From Dehalococcoidia bacterium (GTDB lineage: Bacteria; Chloroflexota; Dehalococcoidia; SHYB01), in the NCBI GenBank assembly GCA_009693015.1, contig SHYB01000023.1, forward strand, positions 1 through 32,189: a DNA stretch of 32,189 nt, in the 5' to 3' direction. Position numbers and translations under genes: made by a program. Below the pieces are notes generated by a model that saw only the letters and a list, made by a program, of their open reading frames with translations, did not search any database and had not been told where the DNA came from. Of the stretch, positions 15,620 to 22,630 are shown in pieces. Every line of letters starts with the position of its first letter. Within the stretch, counting starts at the first letter, position 1.

Positions 15620-17248
15620 CTAGCGAAAAAGGTCTTGGACGTCCTTGTCCAGGGCGGCTTTTTCCTCGGCGGGGGAGCGCGCGCCGACGGAGCGGTAGAA
15701 GGCCTCGTTATAGTCGCGCGTGCGGACGACGACGGGCATGGGGACGGCGTGGCCGAAGATGAGGGCTTGCTGTCGCGTCTCCAGTTTGGCGAGGACGGCG
15801 CGGAGCTCCTGGCGGCCGGAGACGCCGGAGAGCACGGCGTCGATATCGCGGTCGTCTTCAAGCAGGCAGGTGAGCTTGGTGCCGATCTGGGAGAGGACCT
15901 CGGTGTCTATGCCGCTGGGGCGCTGGTCTACGATGAGCAGGGTGACGTTGTATTTGCGCAGTTCCCGCGCGATGGTGCCGAAGGTGGTGTAGCCTGCCAC
16001 TTGCGGGCTGAGAAACTTGTGCGCTTCCTCGATGACGATGACCAGCGGCCGCGGCTCTTTGCTGCGCCCGCCGGTGGCGGCTTCCATGCGGCTGACGTAG
16101 AGATCGTGGATGCGGCGGGTGAGGAGGTTGGCGACGAGGATGTACGCCACAAGGTTGTTGCGGTAGCGCCCGAACTCCAGCACGACGTGCTTGCCGGCCT
16201 CCAGATACTCCATGAGGCGTTTGACGGTGTCCTCCGCGGGCTTCTCCTTGATGAAGTCGAGACGCTTGAGGGTGGTCAGCTTGCGCCACAACGCTCCGAT
16301 GCTGCCCTCCTGCGCCGCCACACGCCCGGCGATCTCGGCGCGCGCCTCTTCCGTATCAGCGTTCAGGAAGTCGGAGAGCCAGCCTTTTTTGCTGCTGTCT
16401 TCCAGGGACTGGGCGATCTGCACCTGGATGTCGGTGAGGTTGAGGACGCCGGCTATGGAGCCGATGTCGTCGGCGGTGATGTCGCCGATGCCGATGTGCA
16501 CGGTGAGGTCGGCCTTGCGATTGCGCTGGGCGTCGCCCTCCGGATCGAGGGTGAACACAGCGACCTTGGATGAAAAGAGTTGCTTGAGGCCTTTGGCCTC
16601 GGCGCCGCCTTCGCTTTTCGCGCCCCAGCCGTATTCGGAGTGCATATCGAAGATGAGCGATACGGCATCGCTTTTCTGGAGCAGTTGCGCCAGGAGGATG
16701 CGGGTGAGGAACGACTTGCCGGTGCCGGTCTTGCCGAAGACGCCGCTGGAGCGTTCGGTGATGCGATTGATGTCCAGGCAGACGGGGGCCTCTTCCATAT
16801 CGAGGGGGCTGCCGATCCAGATGTGGGAGTCGTCGTTCGTGCCGAAGATGGCTTGCACCTCGGCGGGGTCGCTGGTGCGGGCGATGGCGAAGTGTGGGGG
16901 TACGGTCTTGGCGGGGGCTGGCGGCTCGGTGCCCGCGACGCCGGAGAGGGAGAGATAGGGGGTGACATGGGCGTTGGCGTAGGAGGTGGCGCCGACGATC
17001 ACCTCGGCAATGAAGGGGTCGGCGGTCTCCGGCGGCGATTGCGCCCAGCGGGGGTCTGTGTGGGTGAGGGTGACGTCAGTGAGGACGCCGAAGAAGCGGC
17101 GCGTCTGGCCCTGGATGGTGACGAAGCGCCCCACGGCGAGGTCTTCCACGGAGACGCCGGCATCGAGTTTGATGTCCACGCCCTTGGTGAGGGAGCCGCC
17201 GACGACGACGCCGAGGCGCTGGCGGGCGCGGGTGTTTTGCTCCTGCAT
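15620..17248 (-). CDS. HerA-like (FtsK/HerA superfamily) DNA translocase ATPase
   Basis: The protein has 542 residues. Residues about 12-100 form a HAS-barrel-like N-domain (RLGVVVGGSLTKGVDIKLD). The P-loop core has Walker A FGKTGTGKSF (171-180), an acidic strand LIFDMHSEYGWG and Walker B VIVIEEAHKFLSP (403-415). It ends with the HerA-type sensor/arginine segment LLIVDQRPSGIDTEVLSQ. HerA proteins form hexameric rings that move along duplex DNA and usually work with the nuclease NurA; no NurA-like gene is visible here. The ATG has GGAG six nt upstream and a TACAAT -10 behind it. The gene converges on the AAA+ operon. Alternatives are a HerA-type defence or plasmid-mobilisation ATPase; family is secure, role is not. 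Confidence 0.88.
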   Translation of the reverse strand: MQEQNTRARQRLGVVVGGSLTKGVDIKLDAGVSVEDLAVGRFVTIQGQTRRFFGVLTDVTLTHTDPRWAQSPPETADPFIAEVIVGATSYANAHVTPYLSLSGVAGTEPPAPAKTVPPHFAIARTSDPAEVQAIFGTNDDSHIWIGSPLDMEEAPVCLDINRITERSSGVFGKTGTGKSFLTRILLAQLLQKSDAVSLIFDMHSEYGWGAKSEGGAEAKGLKQLFSSKVAVFTLDPEGDAQRNRKADLTVHIGIGDITADDIGSIAGVLNLTDIQVQIAQSLEDSSKKGWLSDFLNADTEEARAEIAGRVAAQEGSIGALWRKLTTLKRLDFIKEKPAEDTVKRLMEYLEAGKHVVLEFGRYRNNLVAYILVANLLTRRIHDLYVSRMEAATGGRSKEPRPLVIVIEEAHKFLSPQVAGYTTFGTIARELRKYNVTLLIVDQRPSGIDTEVLSQIGTKLTCLLEDDRDIDAVLSGVSGRQELRAVLAKLETRQQALIFGHAVPMPVVVRTRDYNEAFYRSVGARSPAEEKAALDKDVQDLFR

Positions 17249-17274
17249 GCGTTGCTCCGAGAGGAAGTGGCGTT

Positions 17275-17280
17275 ATTGTA
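17275..17280 (-). promoter_or_regulatory. -10 element for the HerA-like gene
   Basis: TACAAT (17280-17275, minus strand) lies 26 nt upstream of the ATG with the ribosome site in between. The -35 region is poorly conserved. Confidence 0.35.
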
Positions 17281-17333
17281 CGTTGCTGGGAAGCAGGGGG
17301 GAATAGGCGCCTGTCGCTGGGCGGCCGGCGTGA

Positions 17334-17479
17334 GGCCTCACCCTACCCTCTCCATCCCTCTCCATCCGAGATGGAGAGGGGATTGTGCTGCCGCGCGTGA
17401 TTGACAGTTGTGGCAGCGCGATTCATCCCCACTTCAACCCTTCCCTATCAAGGGGGAGAGGGTGTTGGGCGCTGCCGCG
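17334..17479 (+). repeat. Structured intergenic repeat, mosaic relative of copy A
   Basis: This stretch begins with the same 24 nt as 15409-15432. It then has CCCTCTCCAT duplicated in tandem (17346-17365) and an 11-3-11 hairpin (17356-17366/17370-17380), and ends with the same 24 nt as 15439-15462. The part between differs from copy A. It occupies most of the 305-nt gap between the divergent HerA-like and mobA genes. Confidence 0.65.
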
Positions 17480-17541
17480 TCCGAGGAGCTTCTTCAGGAG
17501 ACGGCGAGGGGATACGACTTTTGAGGCAAAGCCGGCTGCGC

Positions 17542-17547
17542 TATACT
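17542..17547 (+). promoter_or_regulatory. -10 element of the mobA-fdhA operon, probably leaderless
   Basis: TATACT ends six nt before the mobA ATG, so transcription should start at or beside the start codon. A TTGAGG hexamer (17521-17526) lies 15 nt upstream. No ribosome site is present before mobA. Confidence 0.5.
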
Positions 17548-17553
17548 GACGGC

Positions 17554-18177
17554 ATGGACGCGGATGCGGCGGTGACAGGAGTGGTGCTGGCGGGCGGCAA
17601 GAGCCGCCGGCTGGGACGGCCGAAGGCGCTGGAGCGTGTGGGCGGGCAGGCGCTGATCTCCCGCGTGTGCCAGCGGCTGGCGCAGGTGTGCGATGGGCTG
17701 GTGGTGGTGGTGGCCGCGGATACTGACGTGGCCGCTCTGGCGCTGCCTCCCGGCACGCAAGTGGTACGCGACCTGTATCCTGATTCGGGGTCGCTGGGGG
17801 GCATCTACACGGGCGTGGAGGCGGCGCGCCACCCGTGGGCGCTGGTGGTGGCGTGCGATATGCCGTTTCTCAGCGTACCGTTGCTGCGCCACCTGGCGAT
17901 GCTGCGCACGGGCCATGACGTGGTGGCGCCGGTGATCGGCGGGTTCCCCGAGCCGACGCATGCGCTGTATGCCAAGGCGTGCCTGGGCCCGATGCGCCAG
18001 AGATTGGAGCAGCGACGGCTGAAAATAACGGGCTTTTATGATGCGGTGCGCGTGGCGTATGTAACAGAAGAGGAGGCGCGCCGTCACGACCCAGAGTTGC
18101 GGAGCTTCATGAACACCAACACGCAGGAAGACCTTGACCGCGCCCTGGCGCTGGCGGCGGAGGCAGAGCGCACATGA
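17554..18177 (+). CDS. mobA: Molybdenum cofactor guanylyltransferase
   Basis: Attaches GMP to molybdopterin to make the guanine-dinucleotide cofactor used by DMSO-reductase-family enzymes such as the formate dehydrogenase encoded downstream. The 207-residue protein shows the nucleotide-binding LAGGKSRRLGRPKAL near the N-terminus, the PDSGSLGGIYTGVEA loop, and the metal-binding Asp in VVACDMPF. The length is normal for the family. The stop overlaps the next start (ATGA at 18174-18177), so the genes are coupled. The ATG has no ribosome site and follows a TATACT hexamer at six nt, implying a leaderless message. Confidence 0.9.
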   Translation: MDADAAVTGVVLAGGKSRRLGRPKALERVGGQALISRVCQRLAQVCDGLVVVVAADTDVAALALPPGTQVVRDLYPDSGSLGGIYTGVEAARHPWALVVACDMPFLSVPLLRHLAMLRTGHDVVAPVIGGFPEPTHALYAKACLGPMRQRLEQRRLKITGFYDAVRVAYVTEEEARRHDPELRSFMNTNTQEDLDRALALAAEAERT

Positions 18178-18473
18178 CGAGCGCGGCACCTGCGATGCAG
18201 TGCACGATGGAACTGTTCGGCATGGCGCGGCTGGCGGCGGGGCGCGTGGCGGTGACGCTGGCCGTGCCGCGCGGGGCGACGCTGGCGGATGCGCTGGCGG
18301 CGCTGGCGCTGGCGTGTCCGACATTGCTGGGGAAGGCCATAGCCGAAAACGGCGCGGCGCTGCTGCCGGGGCACGTGCTGAACCTGGACGGACGCAGCTT
18401 TGTGGACGATCTGTCGCAGCCGGTGCGCCCTGGCGAGCGCATCCTGCTGCTGTCCGACCAGGCGGGAGGGTAG
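18174..18473 (+). CDS. moaD: MoaD/ThiS-family sulfur carrier
   Basis: Small ubiquitin-like carrier of 99 residues that delivers sulfur as a C-terminal thiocarboxylate during pterin-cofactor synthesis. The C-terminus is the required Gly-Gly (SDQAGG), preceded by the beta-grasp pattern LFGMARLAAG, PRGATLADALAALA, LNLDGR and RPGERILLL. It overlaps mobA by four nt and is followed after four nt by the aldehyde oxidoreductase gene. MoaD-like genes often accompany tungsten oxidoreductases, so it may serve tungstopterin synthesis specifically; this is inferred from position. ThiS is the alternative, but no thiamine genes are adjacent. Confidence 0.85.
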   Translation: MTSAAPAMQCTMELFGMARLAAGRVAVTLAVPRGATLADALAALALACPTLLGKAIAENGAALLPGHVLNLDGRSFVDDLSQPVRPGERILLLSDQAGG

Positions 18474-18477
18474 CGCG

Positions 18478-20328
18478 GTGCACGGCTATCACGGCAGGGC
18501 GCTGGTGATTGACCTCACCGCGGGCGCGTCGCGGTACGATGCGCTGGACGATGCCACGCTGCGGGCGTTTGTCGGCGGCGGCGGCCTGGGTTCGTATCTG
18601 CTGTACCGCTATTGCCCGCAAGGGGCTGACCCGCTGGGGCCGTGGAACCCGCTGATCTTTGTGACCAGCCCGCTGATCGGCACGGGGCTGACGACGACGA
18701 GCAAGTTCGCCGTGGTGGCGAAATCGCCGCTGACGGGGTTCATCGGCGATTCGCTGTCGTCGAGCTACCTGGCGCCGGAGCTGAAGAAGCTGGGCGCGGA
18801 CGCTGTCGTGATTCTGGGGCAGGCGGCGCGGTGGAGCGTGCTGTGCATTGACGACGGCGCGGTGACGGTGCGGGACGCGGCGCATCTGCTGGGGCAGGAT
18901 ACGTTCGAGACGGAAGCGGCGGTGAAGCGGGAACTTGGCCCCAAGGTGCGGGTGGCGTGCATCGGCCCGGCGGGGGAGCGGCTGGTGCGCTACGCCTCCA
19001 TCGCCACGGACGGGGGACGGCAGGCGGGACGCACGGGTATCGGCGCGGTGATGGGCAGCAAGCGCTTGAAGGCAATCGCCGTGCATGGGACGCAGCGGGT
19101 CACGTTGGCGGCGCCGGAGGCCATCGAGTCGTACGCCGTCGATCTGCGGGCGCGGAGCCTGGGGCAGGCCACGGAGAAGTACCGCGTGCTGGGGACGATG
19201 GCCAACGTGGCGTCGTTCAACAGGCTGGGGGCGCTGCCCACGCGCAACTTCCAGCAGGCGACGTTTGAGCAGGCGGCGGCGGTGAGCGGGGAGACGTTGC
19301 ATCGCACCCACGCGCCCAAGGACGCGCACTGCGCCAACTGCACGATTGGGTGCGAGAAGGTGCTGACCACCAGCGACGGCGGAGCGAAGACGAGCGCGCG
19401 TATGGAGTACGAGAGCCTGTTTGCGCTGGGCCCGCTGTGCGGCGTGGGCGACCCGAATGTTGTTGTCCGCGCCGCCCGCGCCTGCGATGCGCTGGGCCTG
19501 GATACGATCAGTACGGGTGTGACTATCGCCTGGGCCATGGAGTGCGCCCAGCGGGGCCTGCTGACGCCGCAGGACGCGGGCGGGATGCGCCTGCGCTTCG
19601 GCGACGGCGATGCGCTGCTGGCGGCGATTGAGCTGATCGCGCGGCGCGGCGAGGGGCTGGGCGATCTGCTGGCGGAGGGGACGCGGCAGGCATCGGCGCG
19701 GGTGGGGGAGGGGTCGGAGGCGTGGGCGATGCATGTCAAGGGGCTGGAGATGCCGGGCTATGAGCCTCGCAGCCTGCAAACGATGGCCCTGGGCCTGGCG
19801 GTGAGCACGCGCGGCGCATGCCATAACCGGTCGTCGGCATACGAGGCCGACTTCTCGGCGGAAGTGGACCGCCTGCGCGCCGACGACCGCCGCGGGGCCA
19901 TCGCCATGCGGACGGAGGATTTTTCGGCGGTGCTGGACTCCATGATCTGGTGCAAGTTCCTGCGCAAGGCGTTCACCGACTTCTGGGGAGAGTCGGCGCG
20001 GGCGTACGAGATGGTCACCGGGGTGCCGACTGCGCCGGACGACCTGCGGCGCGCGGGGGAGCGGATCAATAACGTGAAGAAGCTGTTCAACATTCGCGAG
20101 GGATGGACGCGGGCCGACGATACGCTGCCGGCGCGGGCGCTGGAGGAGCCGCTGCGGGATGGCGTGGCGGCGGGCGTGCGGCTGACCCGCGGCGACCTGG
20201 ATATGATGATTGGGTCGTACTATCACGCGCGGGGATGGACGGAGGAGGGCATGGTGCCGGAGGGAAAGATCGGAGAGATGGGGCTTGAGGGATTGTTGGC
20301 GCAGCCTTCTTCAGATAGGATGCGGTAG
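18478..20328 (+). CDS. aor: Aldehyde:ferredoxin oxidoreductase family (tungstopterin) enzyme
   Basis: Interconverts aldehydes and carboxylic acids using a bis-pterin tungsten centre and one [4Fe-4S] cluster. The start is GTG at 18478, giving 616 residues that begin with the family-typical HGYHGRALVIDLT. Cluster ligands are Cys285, Cys288 and Cys292 in CANCTIGC and Cys492 in MIWCKF. The pterin-binding segment GRTGIGAVMGSKRLKAIAV is intact, as is the later PGYEPRSLQTMALGLAVSTR. Length and cysteine positions are very near the archaeal AOR prototype. The substrate cannot be read from sequence. The gene is followed after six nt by NuoE-like and NuoF-like genes, so electrons may go to NAD rather than only to ferredoxin; that coupling is inference. 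Confidence 0.92.
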   Translation: MHGYHGRALVIDLTAGASRYDALDDATLRAFVGGGGLGSYLLYRYCPQGADPLGPWNPLIFVTSPLIGTGLTTTSKFAVVAKSPLTGFIGDSLSSSYLAPELKKLGADAVVILGQAARWSVLCIDDGAVTVRDAAHLLGQDTFETEAAVKRELGPKVRVACIGPAGERLVRYASIATDGGRQAGRTGIGAVMGSKRLKAIAVHGTQRVTLAAPEAIESYAVDLRARSLGQATEKYRVLGTMANVASFNRLGALPTRNFQQATFEQAAAVSGETLHRTHAPKDAHCANCTIGCEKVLTTSDGGAKTSARMEYESLFALGPLCGVGDPNVVVRAARACDALGLDTISTGVTIAWAMECAQRGLLTPQDAGGMRLRFGDGDALLAAIELIARRGEGLGDLLAEGTRQASARVGEGSEAWAMHVKGLEMPGYEPRSLQTMALGLAVSTRGACHNRSSAYEADFSAEVDRLRADDRRGAIAMRTEDFSAVLDSMIWCKFLRKAFTDFWGESARAYEMVTGVPTAPDDLRRAGERINNVKKLFNIREGWTRADDTLPARALEEPLRDGVAAGVRLTRGDLDMMIGSYYHARGWTEEGMVPEGKIGEMGLEGLLAQPSSDRMR

Positions 20329-20334
20329 CATTCT

Positions 20335-20844
20335 ATGAACCAGCGCGAGCTTCGGCAGCAGTTGATGGAGCGCTTCCCCCGCGAGCGGCGCTACCTGTTG
20401 CCCGCGCTGCACTACGTCCAGCATGAACTGGGGCATTTGCCGGAGTTCGCGTTGCAGACGGTGGGTTGGCACCTGCATATCCCCGCCAGCGAAGTTTTTG
20501 GCGCGGCGACGAGCTATAGCGAGCTGCGCATCGAGAAGCCGGGGGCGCATATCGTCCGCGTGTGCACGGGCCTGGCGTGTGCGCTGAACGGGGCGCAGGC
20601 GGTGCTGGACGCGGTGCGGCATGAGGTCGCCACAGCGGGCGGGACGCCGCCAGATGACTCTGTGACGCTGGAGGAGTCGCCGTGCCTGTTCGCCTGCGGC
20701 GTGGCGCCGGTGATGGAGGCGGACGGCGCGTTGCACGGGCGGGCGACGCTGGAGCAGGCCAGAGGGCTTGTGGCAGAGTACAGGCACGCGCAAGATGAGC
20801 GCCCTTCGGGAGCTCCGATGGAATCGCGAGTCCCGAAGACGTGA
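20335..20844 (+). CDS. NuoE/HydA-C-type [2Fe-2S] thioredoxin-like subunit
   Basis: Electron-transfer subunit of an NAD-dependent oxidoreductase, 169 residues. A helical N-terminus (RRYLLPALHYVQHELGHLP) leads into a thioredoxin-like domain with four cluster cysteines: Cys77 and Cys82 in CTGLAC, and Cys117 and Cys121 in SPCLFACG. This is the pattern of complex I NuoE, FdsG of NAD-linked formate dehydrogenases, and HydC/HymA. It lies between the aldehyde oxidoreductase and the NuoF-like gene. The last 20 residues past REYRHAQ-like sequence are unrelated to the family core. The ribosome site is weak, fitting translation by reinitiation. Confidence 0.88.
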   Translation: MNQRELRQQLMERFPRERRYLLPALHYVQHELGHLPEFALQTVGWHLHIPASEVFGAATSYSELRIEKPGAHIVRVCTGLACALNGAQAVLDAVRHEVATAGGTPPDDSVTLEESPCLFACGVAPVMEADGALHGRATLEQARGLVAEYRHAQDERPSGAPMESRVPKT

Positions 20845-20878
20845 CCTCAGGGCGAACGGGGAAGGATGGGGCAACGAT

Positions 20879-22501
20879 GTGAGCACCCCGGCGACGGCGT
20901 ACGAATCGTTAGGGGCGCGGCAGGCGGCGGCGCAGGGCCAGACGCGTGTGGTGGTGCAGGACGGCCATTGCAGCCGTGCCGTGGGCAGCCGCGCGGTGGC
21001 GGAGGCGTTTCGCCAGGCGCTTGCGGGTCGCGCCGACGCTGTGTTAATGATTGCGGGGTGCGACGGCGCGTGCTGGCTGGCGCCGCGCGTGCTTGTCATA
21101 ACGCCGGACGGACAACAGGTGGCGAGACACGAGATCATGCCGGGCGAACGCCTTACGGCGTTTGGGCATGTCCGGCCGGAAGATGCGGCGGGGATCGTCG
21201 CCAGCCTAGCCGCGCCGATGGCCGCCGCGCCTGATGCGGGGGCGTTCTGGTCGTTGCAGCGGCGAGTGGTGTTGCGCGACTGCGGCGCGGGCGATGCGCT
21301 GTCGCTGGATGACTATGTGGCGCGCGGCGGCTACGGCGGCCTGGCGAAGGCGTTGGCGATGCCGCCGGAGGAGGTGATCGGCGAGGTGTTGCGGGCCGAT
21401 TTGCGCGGTCGAGGCGGGGCGTATTTCCCCGCGGGGCGCAAGTGGCAGGCGGCGCGGGCGGCGCAGCTATCGAAGAAGGGGCCGCTGTATCTGGTGGTGA
21501 ACGCGGAAGAGGGCGAGCCGGGGGTGTTCAAAGACCGTCATGTGATGGAAGGCGACCCGCACCGGCTGATCGAGGGATTGCTCATCGCGGCCTACGCCGC
21601 GGGGGCGAGCAAGGCGTACATCTATATCAACGCGGAGGCGAATCTTTCGGCGGAGCGGGTGGAGATCGCCGTGGCGCAGGCGCGGGAACGGGGTGTGACC
21701 GGCGATGGCGTGCTGGGGCCGGCGTTCGCCTGCGCGGTGGAGGTGCGGCGCGGCGCGGGGGGCTACGTGTGCGGCGAGGAGACGACGCTGCTCAATACGA
21801 TCGAGGGGTACCGGCGCGTGCCGCGGCTGCGCCCGCCGTTTCCCACGGACGCCGGCTTATGGAGCAGGCCCACGGTGATCCAGAACGTGGAGACGCTGGC
21901 GAACCTGCCGTTTATCCTGTCGGAGGGGGCGGATGCGTACCGCAGGATTGGGCAGGGCGCGCCGGGGACGAAGCTGGTATCGCTGAGCGGCGCGGTGCAG
22001 CGTCCCGGTCTGGTGGAGGTCGCGTTGGGAACGACGCTGCGGCAGATCGTCTATGACATCGGCGGGGGGCCGAAGCCGGGACGTCGCATCGTCGCCGTGG
22101 CGGCGGGAGGGCCGTCGGGCGGGCTGTTGCCGGAGGCGGCGCTGGATGTGGCGATCAGTCCAGGACTGCTGCATCCCACGGGGGCGGTGCTGGGCTCCGG
22201 GGGCATGACGGTGGTGGACGACACGATGCCTGTGCCGCAGGTCGTGCATATGCTGGCGCAGTACAACGCGCGAGAGTCGTGCGGAAAATGCACGCCGTGC
22301 CGCGAGGGGACGCCGCGCATGGCGCAGGCGCTGGAGCGGCTGGTGGAGGGCAAGGGGTCGGCGAAGGATATCGAGGAGCTGCGGGCGCTGGCGGAGATCG
22401 TGCCGGCGGCGTCGCTGTGCGGGCTGGGGCAGATGGCGGCGGGGCCGATTACCAGCGCGCTGCATTTTTTCGGCGATGAGTTTTCGCGGCTGGCGCGGTA
22501 A
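20879..22501 (+). CDS. NuoF-like NAD(P)H/FMN diaphorase subunit
   Basis: Passes electrons between FMN/Fe-S centres and NAD(P). With GTG at 20879 the protein has 540 residues. Residues 20-115 are a thioredoxin-like ferredoxin domain with Cys31, Cys61 and Cys65; the fourth expected Cys is replaced by Val26. The FMN site reads LRGRGGAYFPAGRKW (172-189) and the nucleotide site NAEEGEPGVFKDR (208-220), followed by GGYVCGEETTLLNTIEG. A C-terminal [4Fe-4S] is held by Cys468, Cys471, Cys474 and Cys514. HydB, HymB and FdsB share this architecture. An alternative ATG start at 20768 overlaps the NuoE-like gene and adds an Arg-rich, non-homologous leader, so it is rejected. Confidence 0.92.
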   Translation: MSTPATAYESLGARQAAAQGQTRVVVQDGHCSRAVGSRAVAEAFRQALAGRADAVLMIAGCDGACWLAPRVLVITPDGQQVARHEIMPGERLTAFGHVRPEDAAGIVASLAAPMAAAPDAGAFWSLQRRVVLRDCGAGDALSLDDYVARGGYGGLAKALAMPPEEVIGEVLRADLRGRGGAYFPAGRKWQAARAAQLSKKGPLYLVVNAEEGEPGVFKDRHVMEGDPHRLIEGLLIAAYAAGASKAYIYINAEANLSAERVEIAVAQARERGVTGDGVLGPAFACAVEVRRGAGGYVCGEETTLLNTIEGYRRVPRLRPPFPTDAGLWSRPTVIQNVETLANLPFILSEGADAYRRIGQGAPGTKLVSLSGAVQRPGLVEVALGTTLRQIVYDIGGGPKPGRRIVAVAAGGPSGGLLPEAALDVAISPGLLHPTGAVLGSGGMTVVDDTMPVPQVVHMLAQYNARESCGKCTPCREGTPRMAQALERLVEGKGSAKDIEELRALAEIVPAASLCGLGQMAAGPITSALHFFGDEFSRLAR

Positions 22502-22511
22502 CGGGGCAGTT

Positions 22512-22622
22512 GTGGTGCAACACTGCTGCCTGTGGCACAATGACGGCGAAACAGGCCAGGGGCGCGGGTGTAGGGGCCTGCTGGTGTGGATTATCGTGCT
22601 GATGGTGTTCAAGCCGTACTAG
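22512..22622 (+). CDS. Possible 36-residue hydrophobic small protein
   Basis: In the 129-nt gap between the NuoF-like and fdhA genes an open frame starts at GTG 22512, five nt after a GGGG tract, and stops at TAG 22622, inside the fdhA ribosome site. The product has two adjacent Cys near its start, a Gly/Arg-rich middle and a strongly hydrophobic end (GLLVWIIVLMVFKPY). It may be a small membrane peptide or a leader that couples fdhA translation to upstream genes. Without homologues it could also be chance. Confidence 0.3.
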   Translation: MVQHCCLWHNDGETGQGRGCRGLLVWIIVLMVFKPY

Positions 22623-22630
22623 GGGCAGCT

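Noticed and set aside
17494-20226. 910-codon minus-strand frame opposite mobA, moaD and aor
   Set aside because: Arg/Pro/His-rich low-complexity translation across three well-supported genes and their junctions; an antisense artefact of high GC.
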